From contig JAMPIT010000230.1 of assembly GCA_026261815.1 (NCBI GenBank), positions 37,532,501 to 37,596,500 of the forward strand: DNA of 64,000 nucleotides, in the 5' to 3' direction. Below the pieces are notes generated by a model that was not told the DNA's origin, made no database searches, and was given only the letters and a program-made list of their open reading frames with translations. The position numbers and the translations under genes are program-made. This document shows positions 54,376 to 64,000 of the stretch, in pieces (within the stretch, counting starts at the first letter, position 1; each line of letters begins with the position of its first letter). This stretch comes from Monarcha castaneiventris obscurior (taxonomy: Eukaryota > Chordata > Aves > Passeriformes > Monarchidae).

Positions 54376-57300
54376 CTGCACAGTGAAAATACTGCAGAAG
54401 TCTCATGTCACTTATGTGAGCCTTGACAGGCTGCAGGTTCAGAGGTCTGCAACATACTAGCATCCACTAATATCCAGAAAAGGCAGAATTAGAGGCTCAC
54501 AAGACAGGGCAGAAATAGTTCAACATGCCTAATGCTTCCTCCTGCAATAATAGATTCTGCTGTAAAGACCTCCTATCCTTAAAAACACACACAGATGGGT
54601 TTAATTCTGTGGAGCAATAAATATAAAATGCTGCAACTTGTATAACAGAAAGACACTACAAACTCCCCTTTCATGTTTTCCCCTCTTCTAGAAGTCATGT
54701 CTCGAGTCACTGAAAATCTCAGATGGCAATTGCAAATAAGGCCCTCAACAACTTTGCAGTGACTTTAGTAAGAGTACGTTCCCTCCAGAAGAGAAGCAAA
54801 CATTTCTTTGATTCTAAATAGTCTCATTTAAAGTTCCTCCACATCTCACACCTATGAATGAATGTATTTCACATGGTTAAGCTTAGCAAAGAATCACAAC
54901 CCTTTACTGGAAGTTATATTTCATGAAACAAGATCAAAAATATCAACAGCGAACAAGCATGTCAAAGAGGTGCCATTTGAACATAAGCCTTTGAACTCAT
55001 TTGACCAAGACTATTGTTTAAAAAAAAATCACACCTGTGTGCAGACAGATAGGCTCTTTTTATGTAGTAAGAACAAGGTGTGGAGACTCGTGGGATAGAT
55101 AATTAATCTCTATTGCTATCTATAGTTTCTTTGTTAACACTGTCTTGGTTGAAGTGTGAAAATATGTTCACACTTTGGAAAATGGGCGATTAGCTAATCA
55201 AATGACAATATGAATCTTAGAAACACAGAAATTACTGTAACCCAACACTACTTCTGACTATGTAGGTTTTTTTAATTTTATAAGAAAAACATTTTCTCAA
55301 GCATCCTTCAAGACTACAAAGGAAATTACCATATCTTCCCCACTGTAGCAATCAGTGCAGAAATCATGACCACCATCATCAGTCTGTTTCCCCTAATGCA
55401 CCCAGTACTTTATCCTCAGAGAATTAATTGCAGGGAATATTTTTTTTGTATAGACAAGTTCCAAGAAACTGTGGCAGAGAGATGACATAAGCAGCACCAA
55501 ATAACCAGGGGCACTAAGCAGTAGCCACTGTTCTGTTAGGGCCCTGTTAAGTAGCAGTCATGTGTATTAAGTAGTACTGGTCTTGCATCAATTTCCCAGG
55601 AGATGTCCCAATTAAGCAAGTTTACTGGATAAGTGTGCCAGTTAAACGAAGCATACGGTACCAGCTTGTATCAAAGTGCTACACGGCAAAAGCCCCACAC
55701 ATTTCAGCACAACTTCGCAGGGCTGCCCAAGTTGTGCAAGGTTCATATTAAAAAAGATTTGACTGAACACAAATTGCATGCTCCAGATGTCATTTCAAAA
55801 CTCTCTCCTGGGACAAGATACAAGTTAGACCTCATGTTTAAGGAAGACCCACTTTGCACTTTTTTTCTTTTTTTTTTTTTTTAATGAAACCATCCCTTTA
55901 TACCCTTGGATGCTCCTACATGATGGAGTTCATTTTCACAGGCACTTCCACATTAATGATGTAAATATATCTTTCCTCTATATAGGTCGATGATCTTATT
56001 AACATCAAGACTGCATATAAAAGCATGAAGAACATGTATTTACAAAGTGTTTTGCTTTTTTATCTGTGCTACTAAAATTCTTGATACGGCACTTAACACT
56101 TCATGTCTCTCACACAGTAACTTCATCTTTTCTGGTGATGAAAACTGTTCTGCTTCTATTCATTCAAGCTGCTGTGAGAAAATAATTTTCCTGTGTCACT
56201 GAGTCAGCCATTGTGCCACTTCCTGGGATCACTGCACTGACTCCCAGGTCAGACACAAGCTATTTATCTTAATTTAAAGCTCTTTGTGAACAGTTTCTAC
56301 TTTACTGTCTTATGCCATTCCTACTCTGCATGTCAGTCTTATTTGCTTATCTGTCAGGATAACACTTTCTCTGATACTTTCTCGTTTCTAATAATTTCTA
56401 CTAGCCTTAAATAGCATGACTGTTATCAGAGTCACAGCTGCATATGCCCTCCATCAAAAACTAATTCTGACCCTCAAATCTCCAGAACAAAGTTGTTCTA
56501 TCAGCTTTTTTCCATTGTATTTCTTCTTATTTCTTCAGGATGTGTCTTAGTCTCTTGCAGTTCTCAGCGTTCATCATTCTCAGGATTCATAAGTTGGTCA
56601 GACTTAGAAATAAAACTCCCAGAAAAGCCCTGTTTCTGTTTTCCAGGCCTGCTACAGGAAGAAGCAGCAGCAGACAACTTCTCCTAGCTATTGGACATTT
56701 ATTTTTGCAGGTATCTGTTCCATGAAAGAAGCACCAAAGTTCTGGCCTGAAACTGATCAAATTAACACAACACACAGAGCTAACATGTAATTTCAAAGAT
56801 CTTCATCTGTAAAAAAAATCTTCAGAGTCCTAATTTTGCAGGGCATATATAAACAACAATAGCCAAGAGTTTAAAAGCAGCAAAAATTACTAACTTAAAT
56901 AACGTGTCTCTTTCTAAACTCAACTTACTGTTGAAAGTGTATATTCCCCTTTTTTGGATCTTATGCTGAAAGCTCCTCTTTGTATCATGTGTTTTCTTGT
57001 ATTTTCTCTTTGCAGATTATATAAGAACTCTTTGCAGTTTGGCTGGTATCTTTTTTTTATATATTCATTGCAGAAGTGGCATAGCCAAAATCCCTTAATA
57101 AAACAAATACAAATAAATTGACATGTTGCATTTGCACAGCTCTGTTCAATTAAAATTCTCAAAACAATTTATAAACATTAACGGAAGTGTTATAAAGTTA
57201 CAGAAAACAATTGTAATATTCACATTTTATTCTAAGGAATGAGATCAAACTCGTGGTTTAAAAAAGAAAAGCATAAAGGCACTTAATGGTATAAAGCAGA

Positions 57301-58331
57301 AATGCTCTAGATCAGTAAGGCCAAAAGCATTCGTGTGGAAGATTTTGCCTACATCACGCTCTACTAATTTCTGTGAATGTATCAACACGAAGAACTTGGC
57401 TCTTAGTGTGGCCTCAAGTTGAAACAATGTATTTCCAAATAAAGGGACTAAATTTTCATACGAGGAAAATAATGTCAATCTGGGAAAAAACTGCACTTGA
57501 AATTTTGATGGAAATTAATTTTAATAATAAATAGTATGGTGTTATCAAAAGTCCTCCTACTGAATTTTCTAGACTGCTTGTTATATTTGAGAGGCATACA
57601 AGGTTTATCTGGTGTTTAGGGAAGGCTCCTGGACTTCTCACTTCCCTGAGAATGTAAATGTTTAAAACTCACCTTCCCACTGAACAAAAAGTAACAATGC
57701 CAGACAACAGAGGAAATGCTACATTTAAAAGAATTTTTGCAGCCCCCTGCGAGAGCCTACTGAATAAAACGACTGATTTTTCATATCACCTGTCAGTCCA
57801 AAATGTTAAAGAGGAAAAGAGGGTGGGCTTTCTGAAAATTCTCGGTTAAAAGTAAAACAAGTCCTGAGTTTCAGATGTATCTCCTTGCTTTTCATTTCTC
57901 TTAATTTCTAGGAAATCGTGTTCTTGGGTTTTCGAATGTATGACAATTTCTGGCAATTTATCACTTTTTCAATGTATTTTTTTATTCCATGTTTTGTGTC
58001 CCGAAATGGTCATTCGTGCCTCATGCAATGAATAACTAAAGGTTGGTCAGTTAAGTATACTGCTGACTCCTAAGTAAGACTTGCAGGTGGGACACTGGAT
58101 TTCCCGACTCCTCTGTCAACCACAGCTTCCGCAGGAATGTGATCCCAGTGACACTGAGGCATGAGAGAGGAACTCTTGCCCACTGACTGGGAAGCCCTTT
58201 TTATGGTCAGAAACCAACCCATCAATAAAAACAGCCACCAATGAAATTCTCAGTTGCCACTTCAAGTCCTTGCTGTGGAAGCCTTGGGCACCCTAAGGGC
58301 TGGGGGCTGTGACACCACTCCCTGTCAGAGG

Positions 58332-58334
<3 letters not shown>

Positions 58335-58364
<30 letters not shown>
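58335..58364. repeat. (CA)15 microsatellite
   Basis: Fifteen perfect CA units, followed directly by an A run. It lies about 60 bp upstream of the CR1 3' end at 58424. Confidence 0.95.
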
Positions 58365-58368
<4 letters not shown>

Positions 58369-58423
58369 CTTCCCCGAGGTTCCCCCGGAGCCTGGTGCTC
58401 TCTGTGCCCAGGCCTGTCAAGAC

Positions 58424-58912
58424 CCCAATTCTGGGCTCCTCAGCACAGGAGAGACACGGAGCTCCTGGAGTGGATCCAGCGGAGGGCAGTGAGGATGACT
58501 GGGGGACCAGAGCATTTCTCTTACGAGGAGAGGCTGAGGGGGCCAGGCCTGTTCGGCCTCGAGAAGAGACAACTGACAGGGGACCTAATCAATGCATAAA
58601 AATGTCTAAAGCAGGGGTGCCAAGAGGATGGAGCCAGGCTCTGCTCGGTGGTGCCAAAGAATAGGACAAGAGGAAACGAGCAGAACCTGATGCACAGAAG
58701 TTCAGCCTGAACATGAGGAAGAACTCCTTTACTGTGCGGGTGATCACGCACTGGAACTGATTGCCCAGAGAGGGTGTTGAGCGTCCCTCACTCGACACAC
58801 TCAGGAACGACCTGGACACAATGCTGTGGGATGCCCCTGTTTGCCCAGGCAGGTTGAACCAGATGACCCACCGCGGTCCCTTTTCAACCCGACCCATTCT
58901 GTGATTTTGTGA
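58424..58912 (+). mobile_element. CR1 LINE 3' end, next to the CpG island
   Basis: A 5'-truncated CR1 on the plus strand. ORF2 C-terminal words are visible: ELLEWIQRRAVRMTGG near 58459-58506, GLFGLEKRQLTGDLINA at about 58549-58599, and NRTRGNEQNLMH after a frameshift. The 3' end has the CR1 signature (GGTCCCTTTTCAACCCGACCC) and the terminal ATTCTGTGATTTTGTGA. Internal stops show it is dead. It is homologous over its length to 11484-11966. It ends only tens of bases before the CpG island begins. Confidence 0.93.
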
Positions 58913-59009
58913 CTCCTCGGTGACTCCCAGAGGATGAGCCCACCCACAGTCCCTCAGCCCCGCTCCCCGCGGTGGGGGCTCAGTGCCAAAGCCTCAGCGC
59001 CAAAGCCTC

Positions 59010-59111
59010 AGGGCCGCCCCCGTGCACACATCCCTGCACCCTCAGGGCCGCCCCCGTGCACACATCCCTGCACCCTCAGGGCCGCCCCCGTTCACACATC
59101 CCCGCACCCAC
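59010..59111. repeat. 34-bp tandem repeat, three units, in the CpG island
   Basis: Units run 59010-59043, 59044-59077 and 59078-59111. The first two are identical and the third differs at a few positions. Each unit has a GGGCCGCCCCCG core, so the array triples an Sp1/KLF-type GC box. It lies upstream of the proposed start codon. Confidence 0.95.
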
Positions 59112-59160
59112 AGCGCCCTTCGCACTCGGCGCTCCCGCCTCCGGTCTCCGCCCGGCGCGG

Positions 59161-59187
59161 GGAGGAGCGGGAGGAGCGGGAGGAGCG
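59161..59187. repeat. (GGAGGAGCG)3 short tandem repeat
   Basis: Three perfect 9-bp units lie about 90 bp upstream of the proposed start codon, probably within the 5' untranslated region. Confidence 0.9.
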
Positions 59188-59273
59188 GCCGGGCTGTGCC
59201 GCGCCTGCGCCGCAGGGCGGGGGAAGAGGCCGCGCCGGGTGTGCGCAGCTGCCGCTGGTGCGTGGGGCCGCAG

Positions 59274-59298
59274 ATGGAGCCTCCCCCCGGCGCCGCAG
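59274..59298 (+). CDS. Candidate first coding exon of an unidentified gene (partial)
   Basis: The proposed protein begins MEPPPGAA, with one further base (G) before a splice donor. The exon ends CAG|GTAGGG, a good donor match. No other ATG occurs between about 59100 and this one, and +4 is G (position -3 is C, so the Kozak context is only partial). The exon lies in the middle of a CpG island on the plus strand. If this donor is skipped, the same frame stays open to 59554, where a stronger donor (CCG|GTGAGT) stands; the added residues would be low-complexity Gly/Arg/Pro. No second exon could be recognised before 64000, so the gene cannot be named. The alternative is a non-coding first exon ending at 59554. 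Confidence 0.4.
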
Positions 59299-59325
59299 GT
59301 AGGGGCGGCCGACGGGCGGGCGGCG

Positions 59326-59360
59326 AGGGGGAGGGAGGGAAAGAGGGAGGGAAGAAGGGA
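59326..59360 (+). other. G-quadruplex-prone G-run cluster at the start of intron 1
   Basis: At least five runs of three or more G with short A-containing spacers lie within about 35 nt on the non-template strand, starting some 28 nt after the proposed splice donor. This fits the usual G4 pattern and sits where promoter-proximal pausing or R-loops are common. Confidence 0.7.
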
Positions 59361-59387
59361 GGACGGCGGGGCAGCGGAGCGCTCCCC

Positions 59388-59433
59388 AGACATACTCCCC
59401 TCCACCCCCCAGACATACTCCCCTCCACCCCCG
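59388..59433. repeat. Direct duplication of a 22-bp C-rich word
   Basis: The word CAGACATACTCCCCTCCACC occurs twice in tandem, at about 59388 and 59411, separated by a few C. It is a small tandem duplication inside the CpG island. Confidence 0.85.
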
Positions 59434-59760
59434 ACCTCCTCTCCCCCGCTGCCGCTCGCCTCACCAGGGCTTCCTGTGGGAAAGCCCCGTCGCTTTCCGC
59501 CGGCCCCTCACACCCGCCGGGGAGGGCGGTGGCCCGGGCTGCGGCGCACCGCCGGTGAGTGCTGGGGAGGGCCCCCCTGAGGGGCTCCGGGCCGTCCTCC
59601 GCGAGGCTCCCGGCGGACTGGGAGCTCCCCGCCGCCCTCAGCGGCCTCCCGCCGCACCTCCCTCGTTCCCTCCTCGCCGCCCCGCCGCCGTGACCTCCAG
59701 CGGCAGGACGCGGGGCGCGGGCGGCTCTGGGGCGTCCAGGCGCCCGCGGGTGCCTCTGTA

Positions 59761-60377
59761 GCCTCTCTGGCTGTGTAACAAACGTAAAGGCAAAGCACCT
59801 AGGTTATGTGGTCCTCGGCTTCGTGCTACCGAGAATTGTTATAGGCATGTGTCCACAGGAATGAATGGAAGCCCCTGGCCTTTATACCCATGTAATGTTC
59901 GCTCATATGCCCAGAGTTGCCGAGGCAGGTGCCCTCGGCTTGGTGTGTTAAAAGGTCATTTCCCTGTCACAACGAGCCCAGCGAGGTGTGGGCCTGCTTC
60001 AGGTACCGCAAGGTGTTGGGACTCCCGTCGGTGGTGGTGTGCTGCAGTGGTCGTGGCTGTGCATCTCCGTCCCTGCAGCCTGTGGCTGCTTCTCCAAAAG
60101 CCGAAGGACGCTGGCCGAGGCCAGGCTCTCGGTTTCTGATGGAAACCTGGCCTGGACCTCGCTCTCCAGGCCTTGCAAACAAGGCGTTCATAGAGTAGTC
60201 AAGTTCTGGGTTTAGTGATTGTATCCTCTAAGCGTTGATCTGTTGCTCAATTAAGAAAATGTTATAAAACTTACCGCTGCATATCAAGTGGTGGATGTTC
60301 ATCTACAGCGTAATTCTGCTTCCCAGTTGTCCTTTGGAAAAAAGCCTAGTTATTTTATCAGCTAGTTCACAGGTTCG
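59761..60377. other. Probable start of intron 1, nothing else seen
   Basis: Composition falls from CpG-island levels to ordinary over about 0.4 kb. No exon is supported; overlapping frames at 59849-60215 have no recognisable domains. Confidence 0.5.
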
Positions 60378-60506
60378 CAGAATATTCTAAGTTGTACCCA
60401 CAAGGATCAATGAGTTTGAGTCTTAAGTAAATGGTCCATAATGGGATCAAACCCACAACCTTGGTGTTATTAGCAGCACACTCTAATCAACTGAACTAAT
60501 CCCAGT
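60378..60506 (-). mobile_element. TguSINE1-like SINE (tRNA-Ile head, CR1-X tail), near full length
   Basis: On the minus strand, 60506 to 60432 forms a 75-nt tRNA-Ile-like head. The A box (TTAGTTCAGTTGATTAGAG, complement of 60481-60499), an anticodon-loop word CTAATAA with anticodon AAT, and the B box (GGGTTTGATCCC, complement of 60443-60454) are all visible. The head then joins a CR1-X-type 3' tail (60431-60378) with the words GATCCTTGTGGGT and AGAATATTCTG. The tail closely matches the 3' end of the CR1 at 61282. From established knowledge this is a passerine SINE mobilised in trans by CR1. Several substitutions show it is not young, and it is not a functional tRNA gene. Confidence 0.85.
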
Positions 60507-61281
60507 GATTCAACCTGTTGTGATTTCAGTGCAGAACAAAAAGGATGGCACCAAGCACTGAAGTCATCAGCATTCTGCTTCCCCATTTATGTATATAGTG
60601 ACATTATCTGTCCCTCCCAAACCATGTGGTGGTTGTATGTTAGCTGTGGTAGGACTGCTGAAAATGTATTTTGGGTACCTGCTATGTGACACCAGTACTG
60701 AGATTCATCTGCTGAGCATTGCTTACTGACACCTCTCTAAATCTGCTACCTTGTTATCCACTATCTTGGCTTCCCTCCCCCCGCTCCCCATCAGTCTTTG
60801 GCTGCTACAGCTCTGTTGAAAACCTCAGAATGAACTAAAAGTGGAGATGTCTAAGTGAGGTAGCAGAGAAACTGGAACAATAGCTGCAAGAGGTGTGAGC
60901 TGCCCTGTTTGTATTAGTAAGGTGTTAACCCAGATACCCCGGTGTGGTAGGTTTTAATGTCATCATTTTTAACTGCTTCTTGGCTGATATATGAGAAAAA
61001 AGGAGGAGGATCACAGTTCTGTAAATTGTTACCATGACTGATACTTCATTTTATGGTCACAAAAGATACAAGTATTCTCATGGCTTTGACAGGCAGTAGG
61101 GAGTGAACATCAAGGAGTCCTCTGAAACTCAGATTGTAGAACCTGTGACTTGTGTTGTGATTTGTATGTGAGGAGTTTTCTGATAGCCACAGTTTGGGAA
61201 GAAACTGTGGTTGTGTCATTGGGTGATTATATCCAGTAAATAAATTGGTAGATAAATATGTTCACAAAATTTTATGTTCAT
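60507..61281. other. Probable intron, nothing recognised
   Basis: No exon or repeat is identified between the SINE and the CR1-X-type LINE. Confidence 0.5.
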
Positions 61282-62116
61282 AAAATCATAGATTATCCTG
61301 AGTTGGAATAGACCCACAAGGATCATCAAGTCCAATTCCTGGCCCTGCACAGGACTTCCCCAAGAGTCACACCGTGTGCCTCAGTGTGCTGTCCAATTCT
61401 TTCTTGAGCTCTGTCAGGCTTGGTGTCATGAGAACTTCCCTGGAGAGCCTGTTCCAGTGCCCCAGCCACCATCTGGGCAAAAAACCTTTTCCTAATATCC
61501 AACTTAAAACCTCCCCTAGCTCAGCTTTATGCCATTCCCTCGGCATGTCACTGATCACCAGAGAGAAGAGGGTTTTCTCCTCTTCCCCTTGCGAGAAAGC
61601 TGTAGACTGGAATGAGGTCTCCCTTCAGTCTCCAGGCTGAACAAACCAAGTGACCTCAGCTGCTCCTTGAGTGGCTGTAGGCCCTTCCTCTCCTCTAGGC
61701 CCCTCACCAACTTTGTAGCCCTCCTTTTCATGCTCTTAAAAAGTTTTATATGTCTTGTGGTGCCCGAAACAGACAGGAGTCAAGGTGAGGCCACCCCAGT
61801 GCAGAGCAGAGTGGGACAATCCCTCCCTTGCCTGGGTGCCTGATGCCCCCCAGGACATGCTTGGCCCTCCTGGCTGCCAGGGCACTGCTGACTCGTATTC
61901 AGGTTGCCATCGACCAGGACCCTCAGGTCCCTTTCCTAAGCCCTGCTCTCCAGATGTTTGTTCCCATGTCTGTCTGTACATCCAGAATTGCTCCATCCCA
62001 GTTGCTAAATCGTGTTAAGCTTCACATAGTTGGTGATTGTCCAGCCCTTAATTTGTCTAGGTCTTCCTGGAGGGTCTCTCTGCCCTGGAGGGAGTCAACA
62101 GCTCCTCCCAGTTTAG
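61282..62116 (-). mobile_element. CR1-X-type LINE, 5'-truncated
   Basis: The 3' end is at the left: the complement carries ATCATAGATTATCCTGAG, then the words CCACAAGGATCATCAAGTCC and CCTGGCCCTGCACAGGAC. These are typical of CR1-X and match the tail of the SINE at 60378. Rightward, decayed ORF2 C-terminal coding sequence continues to just downstream of the reverse-transcriptase motif C; the minus strand reads GGAVDSLQGRETLQ at about 62060-62105. The copy is truncated there and carries stops. It lies antisense within the proposed intron 1. Confidence 0.9.
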
Positions 62117-64000
62117 GAAAACATTACTTTGTTTTATCCTTCTCCAAAGTGAATGTGCTGCAGCCCAGCGTTGAATTTGATTTCTGTGTGCACCACTTCC
62201 AAATCTATGTAGGGTGCTGTTTTTAGTAGTAGAGGCCATGGGTTATGAGAAAGCTAATTTTCTTTTTAATGTGCACTTAGTTTTAGCTGTCATTTTCAGG
62301 TGGTGGTGTCTGGATCCCTAGTTGAAGATTCACAGATGTGTGAAGTGAAAAGTGGAGTCATTGACAATAGCTGAGGTAGACAGTTCAGGTTTTGGTACCT
62401 ATCCTTGACATAAGGCCTAAAAGCAGAGAGGCTGAAGACTGATTTAATATTTTTCCTAAGCTACTTAGTATATCTATTTTTTCATGTCATGTGGAAGTCT
62501 AGGTTGTTAAATACAACAGCAGTTTTATCAGTGGAAGGAGAAAATTGGGCTTGCAGAATGGATGTGACTTGTTTCAAAGTGGCAAGGGCAGTAAGACTAG
62601 AGCTAGAAGAATACACTGAAAAGAATGAAATTATAGCTTTAAAAGATAGAAAGGATAAAATAATGGGAGATAACACTATGTTGAATTTAAAGGGCAAAAA
62701 TATAGAAGGAAAAGTTGCTTCTCAGCTATTCTTTTTCAACTTTTAATTAAACTTCTTTTAGATAAATTGTGTGATTAATAACATAAGTTGACAGAATAAC
62801 ATCTGCACGCCTTGTGTTAATGTAAATGAAAGGCTTTTAGTCTTGTCACCTCATGCTCTGAAACTTAAGAAAACACTGATGTGTTTTGATCATATTCCTG
62901 CTTTAGTTTCAAGATCTTCATTCATTTGTATTGTATGTACTGATTGTTCATTAACTGCGTAGGTACAGAAGTCAAAGGCAGGCATTCTTTTTTTCTTGTC
63001 TCTTAATCCTTACTTCCAGTTAAGGAAATTTTTAAATAATGCAGGAGGAATGGTATTTGGTCCTGTTATTCATAAGCCTTGTTCTTAATTTGTGTGTAGT
63101 ATTCTTTGTTTGGATTGAAAGGTATAAGTTTTATCTTGAAAGGAGTGGCTAAAGAGCTAAATATTCAAGCTCTCAAGGAGTTTGGGCAGATTTTTTTCTA
63201 TAATGAAACTTTTGTGATTTACATTGTTTTTCATTGCACCTTGTCACACAAGGTGCAAAATTAGTAAGGAGGACTATGTAGTGCTGGAGGAGCTGATTAA
63301 TTGTATTGGGCATGGTGGGAAATCTTAGGTGGTTAACATCTTCTCTTGTAATAACTGGGGGATTTGTTGTTTGTTAGATTTTCCTGCATCCCTTCTTCAT
63401 CCAGATATTGGGTACTTTGCTTTTTCTATGTTGGATTTACCTCTTACTCTGGTTTTGTTTCTGATGCAAATTATTGCAGATTTTTATGTCACTGCTTAGC
63501 TCTATTCTATGTGATCTCCTTGCTTTATACAGTTCAGATAGTTTGTGGTTTTTTTCAGGACCTTTCTCTGTTTCTTACTCCAAGTGGGAGTAAGCAATAA
63601 ATTCTTGGATACCATTCACTGTTAGTTAGAAAGGGCGTAGAAGAAGAAATAGGGATTGTGTATCGGGATCGGGATATCCAGATCGGGAGTGGTTTCAGAC
63701 AAGAGGTACTCAAATGTCCCACATGGGCTTGACTTTTTAAAAACCTTGCAACCCTATCCTATATGTAGGAATTGAATTGTGCCTGTGCTGTTAGTACATT
63801 TTGGCATCTCAGAAAAATACCTGGAATGTGTACTTGGCTGCTGAAATCCTGCTGCGTGGTGTTTTGTTTAAGTGACAGAAAGTTGTATTGGGGATTTTGC
63901 GTCAGTTACCAAGTGAAGCACTCAGAAGCTTTACAGTGGTGGAATTAGGGCTGGCTCTGTGACTTTAATCCTTGGTCAGTCCATAGCCCTAAAACTCACT
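62117..64000. other. Probable intron, no exon recognised
   Basis: Open frames at 62489-62746 and 63364-63600 lack clear flanking splice pairs and known domains. A perfect 25-nt palindrome lies at 63234-63258. Nothing else is recognised up to the window edge. Confidence 0.45.
63234..63258. repeat. Perfect palindrome, 11-bp arms, 3-nt loop
   Basis: The arms TTGCACCTTGT (63234-63244) and ACAAGGTGCAA (63248-63258) are exact reverse complements around CAC. Each arm contains CACCT/AGGTG, the ZEB/Snail-type E-box word, in opposed orientations. Confidence 0.9.

Larger units (their letters stand above)
38330..58423. other. Long AT-rich intergenic stretch, no confident gene
   Basis: About 20 kb with no confident exon. 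It contains the T/G-rich tract at 39585-39700, the LTR-like pair (40727-40840, 44584-44694), the TATAAA-type microsatellite at 42991-43023, the GC-rich block at 47883-48142 and the exon-like open frame at 54197-54375 (minus). Other open frames of up to 138 codons lack recognisable domains. Confidence 0.5.
58950..59760. promoter_or_regulatory. CpG island promoter
   Basis: About 0.8 kb of very GC- and CpG-dense DNA, sharply different from the flanks. It has several GGGCGG/CCGCCC (Sp1-type) boxes, a near-NRF1 palindrome GCGCCTGCGC at 59201-59210, and no TATA box that I can place. The first ATG after about 59100 is at 59274 on the plus strand, followed by a splice donor. This fits a TATA-less housekeeping-type promoter firing rightward. 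Divergent leftward transcription is possible but not supported by an exon. Confidence 0.85.

Noticed and set aside
55152..55175. Nine-bp inverted repeat AAGTGTGAA/TTCACACTT with a 6-nt loop
   Set aside because: The loop length matches the two strong hairpins, but the arms are short enough to arise by chance.
58254..58897. 136- and 102-codon frames at 58.3-58.9 kb
   Set aside because: They cross the CA microsatellite and the dead CR1 3' end; the recognisable words belong to CR1 ORF2 and are broken by stops.
58934..59798. Several long open frames on both strands in the CpG island
   Set aside because: GC-rich DNA has few stop codons by chance. The frames are Pro/Arg/Gly/Ala low-complexity, and only the short ATG-to-donor segment at 59274 is supported.
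60432..60506. A minus-strand tRNA-Ile gene
   Set aside because: The arms carry mismatches, and the segment is fused directly to a CR1-X-type tail, so it is the head of a SINE, not a functional tRNA.
61828..62226. 132-codon plus-strand frame
   Set aside because: It runs antisense through the CR1-X-type LINE.
62489..62746. Possible intronic exon (85 codons)
   Set aside because: No convincing acceptor and donor pair in phase, and no recognisable domain.

Overview
The window looks like nuclear DNA of a bird, most likely a passerine. The DNA is mostly AT-rich and intergenic. The recognisable interspersed repeats are nearly all CR1 LINE fragments. There are also two SINE copies, one full-length and one truncated, that join a tRNA-Ile-like head to a CR1-X-type tail, the architecture I know from zebra finch (TguSINE1). 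There are no operons and no bacterial, phage or CRISPR features. Almost every open reading frame in the window is short and random.

Layout. Positions 1-58 kb form a gene-poor stretch with no convincing protein-coding gene. It holds an old rearranged CR1 (about 4462-5680, minus), a CR1 3' end (11484-11966, plus), a truncated SINE (30729-30810, minus), an internal CR1 reverse-transcriptase fragment (36705-37215, minus), a 316-nt uninterrupted homopurine tract (38014-38329), a pair of related LTR-like segments about 3.9 kb apart (40727-40840 and 44584-44694), a GC-rich block flanked by 11-bp direct repeats (47883-48142), several microsatellites and two striking snap-back hairpins (9954-9997 and 20989-21057). 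Several patches rich in homeodomain- or POU-like words could be conserved non-coding elements, but that cannot be judged without an alignment.

At 58.4-58.9 kb a further CR1 3' end lies directly upstream of a strong CpG island (about 58.95-59.76 kb). The island carries a plausible first coding exon on the plus strand: ATG at 59274 and a splice donor after 59298. A second strong donor follows at 59554/59555. I read this as the 5' end of an unidentified gene whose first intron fills the rest of the window. That intron contains the full-length SINE (60378-60506, minus) and, about 0.8 kb on, a CR1-X-type LINE fragment (61282-62116, minus) with a closely similar 3' tail. Parasite and likely mobilising partner therefore sit side by side.

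I did not find a clearly new biological system. The best leads are the two near-perfect hairpins with 6-nt loops, the unannotated gene start in the CpG island, the direct-repeat-flanked GC-rich block, and a splice-site-bounded, tryptophan-rich open exon candidate on the minus strand at 54197-54375.
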